Under the pieces are notes generated by a model. It was not told the DNA's origin. It made no database searches and saw nothing but the letters and a program-made list of their open reading frames with translations. Of a stretch of 64,000 nt of DNA, positions 45,148-53,902 are shown in pieces. The DNA is from RCIO01 sp965232405 (GTDB lineage: Bacteria > Pseudomonadota > Alphaproteobacteria > Rhizobiales > Rhizobiaceae), in contig OZ246966.1 of NCBI GenBank assembly GCA_965232405.1, forward strand, positions 1,550,001 through 1,614,000, written 5' to 3'. The translations under genes and the position numbers were made by a program. Position 1 is the first letter of the stretch; each line of letters begins with the position of its first letter.

Positions 45148-46341
45148 TCAGGCCGCACCAGCGGCGTTTGCGGCCAGACCGCCGGCGGCTGCGCGGATCG
45201 CATCCAGTGCGACGCGGATATCCTCGTCGCTGACATTGAGCGGCGGCAGCAGCCGTACCACATTGTCGCCGGCCGGCGCCGTCAGCAGGTTGTGGTCGCG
45301 GAAGGCTGCGTTGACCGTGCCGTTGGACAGCTTGCATTTGAGACCGAGCATCAGGCCTTCGCCGCGCACTTCCTCAAACACCGTCGGAAATTCGTCGACG
45401 ATCGACGCCAGAGCCTGCTTGGCCAGCAGCGCCTTGCGCTGGACCTCTTCCAGAAAGCCGTCTTCGAGCACGACGTCGAGGACCGCGTTGCCGACCGCCA
45501 TTGCGAGCGGGTTGCCGCCAAATGTCGTGCCATGCACACCGGCGGTCATGCCGCTAGCGGCCTCATCGGTCGCCAGGCAGGCGCCCATCGGGAAGCCGCC
45601 GCCGATGCCCTTGGCGATGGCCATGATGTCGGGCACAGCACCTGACCATTCATGCGCGAACAACTTGCCGGTACGGCCAATGCCACACTGCACCTCGTCA
45701 TAGACCAGAAGAATGCCCTTCTCGTCGCAGACGTTGCGCAGCTTCCTGAGCAGCGAAGCAGGAATTGCGCGAATGCCGCCCTCGCCCTGAACAGGCTCGA
45801 TCAGGATCGCCGCAGTCTCGCCGGTGATCGCGTCCCCGATCTTCTCAAGGTCGGCCAGCGGGATCTGGTCGAAACCCTCGACCTTGGGCCCGAAGCCTTC
45901 CAGATATTTCGGCTGGCCGCCTGCCGCGATGGTGGCGAGCGTGCGGCCATGGAATGCGCCTTCGATGGTGATGATCCGGTAGCGCTCGGGATTGCCCTTC
46001 ACGAAATGATAGCGGCGCGCCGTCTTGATGGCACATTCCAGCGCCTCCGCACCGGAATTGGTGAAGAACACCTTGTCGGCGAATGTGGCAGCCGCGAGCC
46101 GTTCGCCCAGCCGGCTCTGGCCCGGAATCTCATAGAGGTTGGAGACATGCCAGAGTTTGGAGGCCTGCTCCGTCAGGGCAGCGACCAGATGCGGATGGCC
46201 GTGGCCAAGCGAGTTGACCGCTATGCCGCCGGCGAAGTCGAGAAATCGCTGCCCGCCGGTCGTGACCAGCCAGGAACCCTCGCCGTGATCAAACGACAGG
46301 GGCGCACGCGCGAATGTCTCGTATAGCGCCGAACCGCTCAT
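45148..46341 (-). CDS. argD: acetylornithine aminotransferase
   Basis: 397 residues of the class III PLP aminotransferases: FFTNSGAEALECAIKTAR, the PLP Asp in VYDEVQCGIGRTG and the Lys in MAIAKGIGGGFPMGA. It acts in arginine (and possibly lysine) synthesis. The ATG at 46341 has GGAGG upstream. An intrinsic terminator lies only 73 bp before it on the same strand, so its leader may be attenuated. Confidence 0.96.
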   Translation of the reverse strand: MSGSALYETFARAPLSFDHGEGSWLVTTGGQRFLDFAGGIAVNSLGHGHPHLVAALTEQASKLWHVSNLYEIPGQSRLGERLAAATFADKVFFTNSGAEALECAIKTARRYHFVKGNPERYRIITIEGAFHGRTLATIAAGGQPKYLEGFGPKVEGFDQIPLADLEKIGDAITGETAAILIEPVQGEGGIRAIPASLLRKLRNVCDEKGILLVYDEVQCGIGRTGKLFAHEWSGAVPDIMAIAKGIGGGFPMGACLATDEAASGMTAGVHGTTFGGNPLAMAVGNAVLDVVLEDGFLEEVQRKALLAKQALASIVDEFPTVFEEVRGEGLMLGLKCKLSNGTVNAAFRDHNLLTAPAGDNVVRLLPPLNVSDEDIRVALDAIRAAAGGLAANAAGAA

Positions 46342-46413
46342 CTCAGTCCTCCGGCAATCTGCCGTTCGCTGCCGCGTTCCGGTGAAATTCCTTATTGTCC
46401 GGACCGGCAAATC

Positions 46414-46440
46414 AAAAAAGCCGCCCAGCAGCGGGCGGCT
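46414..46440 (-). terminator. intrinsic terminator upstream of argD
   Basis: On the minus strand AGCCGCCC and GGGCGGCT form an 8-bp stem with six-base loop, followed by TTTTTT (plus-strand A-run 46414-46419). It ends any transcript coming from 46440 upwards, just before the argD ribosome-binding site. Confidence 0.88.
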
Positions 46441-46590
46441 GTCCAATGCGATCCGTCTATCCGGGTTTTGGCCAAAAAGTCAATGAATGGCCGGGGTTGG
46501 GCGATTGTACCAAAGCCCGGCCGAATGTCGTTGTCCAAAGCCTTTCGGGGCCAAGTTGGGGAAAACGGCAAAAAGCGATTCTGTCCACAA
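46414..46590 (-). ncRNA. candidate leader RNA or sRNA ending before argD
   Basis: The minus strand upstream of the terminator contains further secondary structure: a stem pairing 46489-46495 with 46516-46522, and the perfect palindrome TTTTGGCCAAAA at 46466-46477. The 5' end is a guess. It could be an attenuated argD leader or an independent small RNA such as the alpha-proteobacterial sRNA families; I cannot assign it to one. Confidence 0.35.
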
Positions 46591-46663
46591 CGCGGACTCT
46601 TGTCACGGAGTCAAGCGATAGAGTAGTTTGGCCATAACGAACTAGATTTCGTGCGGCGGACTC
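46577..46663. promoter_or_regulatory. cluster of four GANTC (CcrM) sites before gcrA
   Basis: GANTC pentamers start at 46577 (GATTC), 46595 (GACTC), 46608 (GAGTC) and 46659 (GACTC). A candidate promoter TTGTCA (46600-46605) and TAGTTT (46624-46629) would place one site between its two elements, the arrangement described for GcrA-controlled promoters in Caulobacter. Confidence 0.55.
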
Positions 46664-46752
46664 TAATCTCTGCGTAAATGTGGTGTCACGCCGGCCGGCG
46701 GCCGGACGGGAATGGATTCCGATTCCGCACGCTTCGCAAGGAGCGGCAAGGA

Positions 46753-47253
46753 ATGAACTGGACAGACGAACGCGTTGAAACACTGAAAAAGCTCTGGGCC
46801 GATGGCCTGAGCGCAAGCCAGATTGCGGCGCAGCTGGGCGGTGTCAGCCGCAACGCGGTGATCGGCAAGGTACACAGGCTGAAACTGTCTGGCCGTGGCC
46901 GAACAAGCTCCGCCTCGCCACGGCCGAAGAAGACCGCGACAGGCGGCTCACGGTCGTCGCGCTCGACCCGCACTGTCACGGCCACGATCGGCGCGACGGC
47001 GCTGAAGGCGCAATTCGACGTCGACGCGGTAGCGCGGCTGGATACGCGCCCGATTGAGGACGTTGTGGTGCCGATCTCGCGCAAGCTGAAGCTGGTCGAA
47101 CTGACCGAGCACACCTGCAAATGGCCGAATGGCGATCCGGTGAGCGAGGACTTCAGTTTCTGCGGAAACGAATCCGGCGAGTCCGGACCCTACTGCACCT
47201 ACCATTCGCGGCTGGCCTACCAGCCGGCCTCCGAGCGGCGGCGGGTCCGCTAG
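46753..47253 (+). CDS. gcrA: cell-cycle regulator GcrA
   Basis: 166 residues. The N-terminal helix-turn-helix MNWTDERVETLKKLWADGLS with SASQIAAQLGGVSRNAVIGK is the GcrA DNA/sigma-binding signature. A Ser/Arg-rich link and a C-terminal Cys/His segment (EHTCKWPNGDP, FCGNES, PYCTYHSRLAY) follow. GcrA binds sigma-70 and stimulates promoters carrying methylated GANTC. AAGGAG nine bases upstream sets the start. Confidence 0.97.
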   Translation: MNWTDERVETLKKLWADGLSASQIAAQLGGVSRNAVIGKVHRLKLSGRGRTSSASPRPKKTATGGSRSSRSTRTVTATIGATALKAQFDVDAVARLDTRPIEDVVVPISRKLKLVELTEHTCKWPNGDPVSEDFSFCGNESGESGPYCTYHSRLAYQPASERRRVR

Positions 47254-47287
47254 AGCCTCTCACGCAACAGCAAACACCACAGCGCGG

Positions 47288-47992
47288 TCAGTCGGCCTTG
47301 ACGGTAACGTCGTGGCTGCGGTCGCGCTTGGGCCGCTCGACGGGCATCTGCTCGGCTGTCTGGATGTAATAGACCGTCTCGGCAATGTTGGTTGCGTGAT
47401 CGCCCATGCGCTCGATGTTCTTGGCGCAGAAAAGCAGATGCGTGCACGGCGTGATGTTGCGCGGGTCTTCCATCATATAGGTCAGCAATTCGCGAAATAG
47501 CGACGTGTAGACCGCGTCGATCTCGTGATCGCGGTCGCGAACCGCGGCCAGACGCGCAACCTCGCGCGAGGCATAAACGTCGAGCACGTCCTTGAGCTGG
47601 GTCGAGGCCAGTTCGGCCAGTGACTGCAGACCCCGGAACAGCTTGACCGGCTGACGTGAGGCGGCAACTGCAAGCGCCCGCTTTGCGATGTTCTTGCCGA
47701 GATCGCCAACACGTTCCAGGTCAGACGCGATGCGGAAAGAGCCGATGATCTCGCGCAGATCGTCCGCCAGCGGCTGTCTTCGGGCAATGACCGCAATTGC
47801 CCGGTCGTCGATCTCCCGTTCGGCGGCGTCGAGCATTTCGTCGTCAGCGATGACCTTCTGCGCCATCGGCGCATCGCCATGCAGAAGTGCGGCGACCGAA
47901 TTCTCGATCATCCGTTCCGCCATGCCACCCATCGCGGCCACACGACCGTTGAGGAATTTGAGGTCTTCGTCATAGGCGCTGACGATGTGCAT
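47288..47992 (-). CDS. phoU: phosphate transport regulator PhoU
   Basis: 234 residues of two three-helix PhoU bundles with the metal motifs DLERVGDLGKNIAKRA and NIERMGDHATNIAETV. It signals phosphate state from the Pst transporter to PhoR. Here neither pst genes nor phoB are next to it: gcrA is convergent on one side, phoR lies 98 bp upstream on the other. Confidence 0.97.
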   Translation of the reverse strand: MHIVSAYDEDLKFLNGRVAAMGGMAERMIENSVAALLHGDAPMAQKVIADDEMLDAAEREIDDRAIAVIARRQPLADDLREIIGSFRIASDLERVGDLGKNIAKRALAVAASRQPVKLFRGLQSLAELASTQLKDVLDVYASREVARLAAVRDRDHEIDAVYTSLFRELLTYMMEDPRNITPCTHLLFCAKNIERMGDHATNIAETVYYIQTAEQMPVERPKRDRSHDVTVKAD

Positions 47993-48090
47993 GTCGGGCC
48001 GCCTTCCATTGAGGGATCAGATCAGCAGATTTCCACGACTAGACCAACCGGGTGACGGAAAAAAGAATACAGGACGATTTTCGTCCCAAG

Positions 48091-49368
48091 TCAGGCCGCC
48101 GGGAGATGGACAGTGAAGGCCGCACCCTCACCAGCGGCGGAGCGGATTGTCAGGCGCGCATTGTGGCGGGTCAGGATGTGCTTGACGATGGCCAGCCCAA
48201 GGCCGGTGCCCTTCTGCGCCCGGCTTTCCTCGACATCGACGCGGTAGAAACGCTCGGTAATGCGCGGAATGTGCTCGTCGGGAATGCCCGGGCCAAAATC
48301 GCGCACCGTCACATCGACGCCGGGTTGGCCGTCATCCACCGAACGTTCGACCGTAATTTCCACGCGTTTGCCGGACTGGCCGTATTTGCAGGCGTTTTCC
48401 AAGAGGTTCTCGAACACCTGGATGAGTTCGTCGCGGCTACCCGGCACCTCGATGGGCTGACCGGGGATCTTGCGGATGATCTCGATGCCGGCGTCGGCAG
48501 CCAGCTGGTTGAGAGAATCCGCCACACCGCCGACGAGCAGGCAGATGTCCACTTTCTCGTCCGGGTTGACGAACGGTTTCATCTCCAGCCGCGACAGCGA
48601 CAGAAGGTCGTCGATGAGGCGTGCCATGCGGCCCGTCTGGCTGTTCATGATTTCCAGAAAACGCTCCTGCGCCTGCGGGTCGTCCTTTGCCGGGCCGCGC
48701 AAGGTCTCGATGAATCCCGCGATGGAAGCCAGCGGGGTGCGCAACTCATGGCTGGCATTGGCGATGAAGTCGGCGCGCATGCGGTCGACCCGGCGCAGTT
48801 CGCTCTGATCCTTGAAGACCAGCACATGCAGACCGGTTCCAGCCCCCACCGGCGCCGCACTGACCCGGTAGTGTCGCTCGATCGGAACGCGCTCGGCATA
48901 TTCCACACCGGCGGGCTTGGCGTTGCCCGACAGAACGGAGCCCACCAGTTCCTGCATCTCCGGCGCACGAAACCTGACCTGGATGTCGACACCCTGCAGA
49001 ACCGGGCCAAAGGCGCTCAGCGCCGGCTGGTTGGCGTGAACGATGCGGCCGGTCTGGTCGAACAGGACTAGCGGGTCCGGCACCGCCTCGGCCAGACGTT
49101 CGGCGGACAGCCGGTCGAGCGGGCTTTGCATGGCGGCCGCCATCGCCTCGCGGCGGCGGCGCGAACGGCTTCGCCGCGGCACCAGTGCGGCAACCGCCAC
49201 AAGCGCCAGCAGCGACACGGCTATCACCGGCCATGACACCGTGGAGAACGCCGCCACAAACAGGATTGCTGCCGTCGATGCCGCAAGGACCCAGCGCGCC
49301 TCGCTCAGTCTTGAAACCAGCCGCGAAGCCGCGCTTGTGGTGCCTGTCGTGTTGTCGGTTTCGCTCAT
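48091..49368 (-). CDS. phoR: phosphate regulon sensor kinase PhoR
   Basis: 425 residues: two N-terminal helices (about 26-64), a PAS domain (about 90-190), phosphoacceptor His207 (NASHELRTPLASI), and HATPase boxes (ENLLENACKYG, DFGPGIP, GTGLGLAI). The layout is that of PhoR. The ATG at 49368 has only a weak GGA upstream. It lies directly upstream of phoU, where in Rhizobiaceae the pstSCAB genes intervene. The upstream neighbour ppk2 is divergent. Confidence 0.92.
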   Translation of the reverse strand: MSETDNTTGTTSAASRLVSRLSEARWVLAASTAAILFVAAFSTVSWPVIAVSLLALVAVAALVPRRSRSRRRREAMAAAMQSPLDRLSAERLAEAVPDPLVLFDQTGRIVHANQPALSAFGPVLQGVDIQVRFRAPEMQELVGSVLSGNAKPAGVEYAERVPIERHYRVSAAPVGAGTGLHVLVFKDQSELRRVDRMRADFIANASHELRTPLASIAGFIETLRGPAKDDPQAQERFLEIMNSQTGRMARLIDDLLSLSRLEMKPFVNPDEKVDICLLVGGVADSLNQLAADAGIEIIRKIPGQPIEVPGSRDELIQVFENLLENACKYGQSGKRVEITVERSVDDGQPGVDVTVRDFGPGIPDEHIPRITERFYRVDVEESRAQKGTGLGLAIVKHILTRHNARLTIRSAAGEGAAFTVHLPAA

Positions 49369-49465
49369 CGGAGTTCCAGACGATCTCGTGGACCCGCCCG
49401 TTTGCGGCTTGAGGCCGGCCCGGCCTCCCAATAGCATGACCGCGCCATCTGAGAAGGATCGTCTG

Positions 49466-50362
49466 ATGAATAATGACAAGGGCGGCGTTGAAGCAGCGCC
49501 GATCAGGATTTCGTCGAACGGCAAGGAGCGCGAGTTCGACATCAACGATCCCGACCTGCCCGACTGGGTGGAAGAGAACAAGCTGACGGCAGGCGGTTAT
49601 CCCTATGACGAGCGGATGGGCCGCAAGGATTACGAAAAGACGCTGGAGGACCTTCAGGAAGAACTGGTCAAGCTGCAATCATGGCTGCAGGCAACGGGCG
49701 AGCGGGTGATGGTGCTTATGGAAGGCCGGGACGCCGCCGGCAAGGGCGGCACGATCTTTCGCCTGCACCGCTACATGAACCCTCGCCAGGCGAGAGTGGT
49801 GGCGCTGCCGAAGCCGACCGACGCGGAGCGCGGCCAATGGTATTTCCAGCGCTATATCGCCCACTTCCCGACGTCCGGCGAATTCGTCACCTTCGACCGG
49901 TCCTGGTACAACCGGGCGGGCGTGGAACCGGTTATGGGCTTTTGCACGCCCGAGCAGCACCAGAAGTTTCTCGACGACGCTCCGCGTTTCGAAATGGCGC
50001 TGGTGAGCGAGGGTTTCCGCTTCTTCAAGTTCTGGCTCAATATCGGGCAGGAAACCCAGCTTGCGCGGTTTCACGACCGGCGGCACAGCAAGCTGAAACG
50101 CTGGAAGTTTTCGCCGATCGACGTCGCGGGCATGGCTAAATGGGACGACTATTCGCGAAAGCGCGACCTGATGCTTGAGCGTACGCACACGCCCTATGCG
50201 CCCTGGCATGTCGTGCGGGCCAACGACAAAAGGCGGTCGCGCCTCGCCGTTATCCGCCATGTGCTCAAGGCCATTCCCTATGCCGGCCGCGACGACAAGA
50301 AGATCGGCAAGGAAGATGGCAAGATCATCCTCGACGCGCCGGCCTTTCTGAACGGCGACTAG
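49466..50362 (+). CDS. ppk2: polyphosphate kinase 2
   Basis: 298 residues with the PPK2 Walker A MEGRDAAGKGGTI, Walker B/lid words (TFDRSWYNRAGVEPVMGF) and the end WHVVRANDKRRSRL. It transfers phosphate between polyphosphate and nucleotides (favouring GTP or ADP formation). AAGGA nine bases upstream sets ATG 49466. It is divergent from phoR, which links polyphosphate handling to the Pho system. The convergent glycosyltransferase stop is six bases away. Confidence 0.96.
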   Translation: MNNDKGGVEAAPIRISSNGKEREFDINDPDLPDWVEENKLTAGGYPYDERMGRKDYEKTLEDLQEELVKLQSWLQATGERVMVLMEGRDAAGKGGTIFRLHRYMNPRQARVVALPKPTDAERGQWYFQRYIAHFPTSGEFVTFDRSWYNRAGVEPVMGFCTPEQHQKFLDDAPRFEMALVSEGFRFFKFWLNIGQETQLARFHDRRHSKLKRWKFSPIDVAGMAKWDDYSRKRDLMLERTHTPYAPWHVVRANDKRRSRLAVIRHVLKAIPYAGRDDKKIGKEDGKIILDAPAFLNGD

Positions 50363-50368
50363 AGCTGT

Positions 50369-52324
50369 TCACCCCTCCGGCGGGCGGGCGCTCGCCGGGT
50401 GTGGGGTTTTCTCCCAAAGGTGCGGATCGCTCCAGAGCTGGAACAGCGCCCGCCATGCAGCGACCGACTGCATCAGCCAATAGACCGGCGTGAACAGCGC
50501 GACGACCCAAAGACTGGATCGCTCCCCGCGCGGCAGCGTGGCGCGGCCAAGCAGGAAGTAAGCGCCATAACCAAGCAGGATGTTGGCGAGGTCGAGGCCG
50601 ATCAGCGCCGGCAGCAACAGAGTATCCGCGCCGGACGAAACGATGGCCCAGCCCAGCCAGGCAATTGTGGCGAGAAGAAGCGGGTGCACCAGCGCCGAAA
50701 TCACCATGCCGGCGAAGAGTATCTGCGCCACCAGGAACGACTTCAGGCCCAGTTCCGAGGCAAGCCGGCGCGGCTCGCGCATATGCACCAGCCAGGTCTG
50801 GATCCAGCCCTTGAACCAGCGGGTGCGCTGATTGCGCCAGTCCTTCCAATTTTCGGGCGCGACCTCATAGGTCGGGTAACGGATCGTCTCGGTGCGGTAG
50901 CCGAAACGGCACATGCGAAGGCCGAGATCGGCGTCCTCGGTGACGTTGTAGGGGTCCCATGCACCCATCTTCTCAAGCGCGCTTCGCCTGAAATGGTTTG
51001 ACGTTCCGCCGAGCGGCAGGATGAGCGCATTGGCAGACAGGAATGGCAGGATGCCCCGGAACAGGGCCGAATATTCGAAGGCAAACATGCGGGCGAACAG
51101 GCTGCGGTCGCCATTGGAGATCGCGAGCGGCGCCTGAACGCAGGCAAGCGCTGCATCCGACGCCTCGAAGCGCTGCCAGGCCTCGATCAGTTGCAGGGGA
51201 TGCGGTTTGTCCTCGGCATCGTAGAGCGCGACATAGTCGCCCGAAACAAGCTGCAAGGCATGGGCGAGCGCCTTCGGCTTGGTGCGCGGCATGCCTTGCG
51301 GCACCTTGACGATCTCGACCCACGGCCGCAACCCATGTGCCTCAAGCGCTGCGATGGTGGCATGGTCACTCGCCTCGCAGACGAGCTTGACCTCCAGTTT
51401 GCTGCGCGGCCATACAAGCTTTCCAAGTGCCTGCAACAGCTCCGGCACCATGTCGACTTCCTCGTAGAGCGCAACCAGCACCGTGTAGCGGGGCAGCGTG
51501 GCGGGATCGACCCGCCTCAGCCCGCTTCCGCCACCAGGGCGCGCCTGGCTGATCGCCGCCAGCCGCAGCGTCACACATCCGAAAAAGAAGACGGAGAATA
51601 ACAGATGCGCCACAAAGGCTGAGGCCTGCGGGGCAAGCAGGAGTCCCACCAGCGCCGCGGCGATTGAACCGCCGATCGCGAACCCCTGCAGGCCGGTGAG
51701 CACAACGCGGGACGAGCAGTAGGGCAATGCATCGAACAACGCGCCGGTGGCGCGGCGCTTGATCAGGTGAAGACACCGGCGCTCAACCGCGGCGCGCAGT
51801 GCCAATGGCGTGGTGATGCGCAGGCGACCGGCAAGGCTGCGATCCGCTTCAAGGCGGGATTTCAGGCGCCGGAAGCCATCGGCATCCGGCGCACTGTGTA
51901 TGAGGATCTGTCCGTCGGCAGCAGCAACCCGAGCAAGGTTGATGCCAGAGGGACTGCGCAGCAGCGCCAGACCGTCTCGCTCGCGCATCACAAGCGAGTC
52001 GGCTTCAATGTGATCGACGAAACCGATACCGAGCACCTGCGCCACCGCGCGGAAGAAACCCGCCTCCGTGCAGTGGCCCGAAACCAGCAGCTCGGCCTGA
52101 AATGACGTTGCGTTGGTGCGAGCGCGGCTGGCGACATTTCGCGCGACGTCGCCAGACAGGCCCAGTTCCCGCATGACAGGCAGCCACGGATCGAACGCGG
52201 CGGAAAGAAGCTTCCTTCCGCCGTTTGCGGCCACAGGCCGGGCAGAACCGCCGGTCCGCCGCCGCACCTGAACCGGCCCCACCCTTCCTGCCGCCGCAGT
52301 TTGTGCTGCGTCGTCGGCTTTCAA
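50369..52324 (-). CDS. membrane glycosyltransferase family 2 protein with N-terminal T2SSE-like domain
   Basis: 651 residues. About residues 60-170 resemble the N-terminal domain of type II secretion ATPases/GT2 fusions (LLVSGHCTEAGFFRAVAQVLGI); two helices (about 210-265) precede a GT2 catalytic domain with DAEDKPH (DXD), ED in VTEDADLGLRM and QRTRW as acceptor/processive motif. Four C-terminal helices suggest a processive polysaccharide synthase exporting its product. Substrate sugar unknown. TTG 52324 has GGGGAGGGGG upstream; TTG 52363 is less likely. Confidence 0.9.
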   Translation of the reverse strand: MKADDAAQTAAAGRVGPVQVRRRTGGSARPVAANGGRKLLSAAFDPWLPVMRELGLSGDVARNVASRARTNATSFQAELLVSGHCTEAGFFRAVAQVLGIGFVDHIEADSLVMRERDGLALLRSPSGINLARVAAADGQILIHSAPDADGFRRLKSRLEADRSLAGRLRITTPLALRAAVERRCLHLIKRRATGALFDALPYCSSRVVLTGLQGFAIGGSIAAALVGLLLAPQASAFVAHLLFSVFFFGCVTLRLAAISQARPGGGSGLRRVDPATLPRYTVLVALYEEVDMVPELLQALGKLVWPRSKLEVKLVCEASDHATIAALEAHGLRPWVEIVKVPQGMPRTKPKALAHALQLVSGDYVALYDAEDKPHPLQLIEAWQRFEASDAALACVQAPLAISNGDRSLFARMFAFEYSALFRGILPFLSANALILPLGGTSNHFRRSALEKMGAWDPYNVTEDADLGLRMCRFGYRTETIRYPTYEVAPENWKDWRNQRTRWFKGWIQTWLVHMREPRRLASELGLKSFLVAQILFAGMVISALVHPLLLATIAWLGWAIVSSGADTLLLPALIGLDLANILLGYGAYFLLGRATLPRGERSSLWVVALFTPVYWLMQSVAAWRALFQLWSDPHLWEKTPHPASARPPEG

Positions 52325-52406
52325 TTTGCCCCCTCCCCGGGCGATGGTTTCCTGTTGCGTCAAGCGTGCGCCGACGCACTCTTTTCGATCTTCCTTGCTT
52401 GGTGCC

Positions 52407-52441
52407 CGGACGGCGGCCCGTGCCTCGCTGGCCGCCGTCCG
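52407..52441 (-). terminator. strong hairpin after crotonase gene
   Basis: CGGACGGCGGCC (52407-52418) and GGCCGCCGTCCG (52430-52441) make a perfect 12-bp stem with an 11-base loop, eight bases after the crotonase stop. There is no U-tract, so it may end or protect the quorum-sensing transcript. Confidence 0.55.
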
Positions 52442-52448
52442 ATGCGGC

Positions 52449-53195
52449 TCAGGCCGCCATTCGGGCTATGCGCGACAACCGCTTGATGGTGACCTCGTCC
52501 TGCAGTGCGTTGTGGAAGAGCTTGATCTCCCGATCGATGCGCTCGCACAGCACGCTTTCGTCACCGCGCAACAGCTGCTTGGTCTGTGACAGAGCCTTGG
52601 GCGGCTTCTTGGAAAGCGTACGTGCGATTGTCTGCGCCTGCTGTTCCGGGTCGAGCTCAGCCAGATGTGACACCAGCTTCAGCCCGTGTGCCTCCTCCGC
52701 GTTGAGCGTTTCGCCGAGGCAGAAGAAGCGGAACGCGTCGGTGTAGCCGAGCTTTTCGGGCGCCAGGATGCTGGTTGCCGCGTCCGGCACGAGGCCGAAA
52801 TCGACGAACGGCACCCTGAAGGTGCTCTTCGGTGAAGCCACGACAAGATCGCAGTGGAACAGGATCGTGCAGCCGACGCCGACGGCATCGCCGTCCACGC
52901 AACCGAGCAACGGCTTGGGAAACGTTGCCAGTACGCGGAACATGTCGCTAACGGCTGCGATCAGGTCGCGGTGGCGCGTCTTGTCGAGAAACTCCGAAAA
53001 GTCCCCGCCGAGACAGAAGCACCCGGAAAGACCGCGCAATATGACGACCCGCGTCTCGTCATCGGCGGCCGCTTCGCGAAGCGTTGCCGCGAGGCTGCGA
53101 TATGCCGGCCCGTCGAGGATCGGTCTTCCGTCCTTTGAGGCGACGGTGATCGTCAATGTGTGATTGTGAAACTCGGATTCTGGCCGGAAGTCCAT
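52449..53195 (-). CDS. crotonase-family enzyme linked to luxI
   Basis: 248 residues of the enoyl-CoA hydratase/isomerase fold. The oxyanion-hole segments are GCFCLGGDFSEF (about residues 58-69) and DAVGVGCTILF (about 103-113). The two catalytic Glu of hydratases are missing: Thr110 and Phe130 stand in their places. Asp138 in GLVPDAATS matches the acid of isomerase-type (PaaG-like) members, so moving or adding a double bond of an acyl chain is more likely than simple hydration. It lies 66 bp downstream of luxI on the same strand and may modify the acyl part of the signal (inference). ATG 53195 is preferred to 53234. Confidence 0.9.
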   Translation of the reverse strand: MDFRPESEFHNHTLTITVASKDGRPILDGPAYRSLAATLREAAADDETRVVILRGLSGCFCLGGDFSEFLDKTRHRDLIAAVSDMFRVLATFPKPLLGCVDGDAVGVGCTILFHCDLVVASPKSTFRVPFVDFGLVPDAATSILAPEKLGYTDAFRFFCLGETLNAEEAHGLKLVSHLAELDPEQQAQTIARTLSKKPPKALSQTKQLLRGDESVLCERIDREIKLFHNALQDEVTIKRLSRIARMAA

Positions 53196-53261
53196 GTCTT
53201 TGTTCCCTTCATGACTGCTTCCGTGAATTTGCAAGGTACGAGGCTTCGTGGCTGGTGTGCG

Positions 53262-53900
53262 TTACGAGGCCTTCTTGTACCCAACGATGTCCGGCACGCC
53301 GTGAACCAGCACGGGTGCGTCGTAATTGCGCTTCTCGCGCACGACGCGCAGCGTCGTGTCGTCGAAGGTGAGCAACGTCGCCACCACCTGCTGCTTGCCG
53401 TAGGTGCGCTGGTAACCGAGCGGCTGCGCGAGGAAGCGGAGTTGCAAGGCCCGCAGAACCCACATCGGCTCGAACTCGATGATCACCTTGTCGACGTTGC
53501 GCTCCATTCCCCATTCGATGAAGCCGGCGATCAGTTCGGAACCGACGCTGGATACGCCCCAGCGCCCTTCGCGATAGGGCCGTGCAACCGCATAGCGGGT
53601 GAGCTCCCAGACGTCGGGGCCGCTTGGCGGCGAGCCTTCGAAAAGGTCGGTCAGCACTTCGGTGAGGAGGTGCGGGCGCGTGGTCGGCAGCATACGCTGA
53701 TAACCGGCCAGTTCGCCGTTGCGGATGACGAGGTGGTGCGTGGCTTCTTCGTGATCGAACTGGTCCATCTCCAGCCCGTCGGGGCGGCGGAGATCTTCCC
53801 AACCCATTTCGTCAACGAAGATGCTGTGCCTGAGAGAATGAACCGCCTGCCACAGGTCAGGCCGATCCATCAGTTCGCTGGTAGATAATGCGTACAACAT
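53262..53900 (-). CDS. acyl-homoserine-lactone synthase (LuxI family)
   Basis: 212 residues with all the invariant LuxI residues: Arg24, Phe28 and Trp34 (SLRHSIFVDEMGW), Asp46 and Asp49, Arg69 (YQRM), Glu99 and Arg102 (WELTRY). It makes an acyl-homoserine lactone from SAM and an acyl-ACP or acyl-CoA. The chain cannot be read from sequence. The gene lies between luxR (104 bp upstream) and the crotonase gene. Its ribosome-binding site AAGGGAG is inside a hairpin (53903-53928). Confidence 0.96.
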   Translation of the reverse strand: MLYALSTSELMDRPDLWQAVHSLRHSIFVDEMGWEDLRRPDGLEMDQFDHEEATHHLVIRNGELAGYQRMLPTTRPHLLTEVLTDLFEGSPPSGPDVWELTRYAVARPYREGRWGVSSVGSELIAGFIEWGMERNVDKVIIEFEPMWVLRALQLRFLAQPLGYQRTYGKQQVVATLLTFDDTTLRVVREKRNYDAPVLVHGVPDIVGYKKAS

Positions 53901-53902
53901 AT

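Larger units (their letters stand above)
46342..46752. other. 411-bp divergent control region argD/gcrA
   Basis: The gap between argD (minus) and gcrA (plus) holds an intrinsic terminator pointing to argD, a possible structured RNA on the minus strand, and four GANTC methylation sites near gcrA. No protein gene is apparent. Confidence 0.7.
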
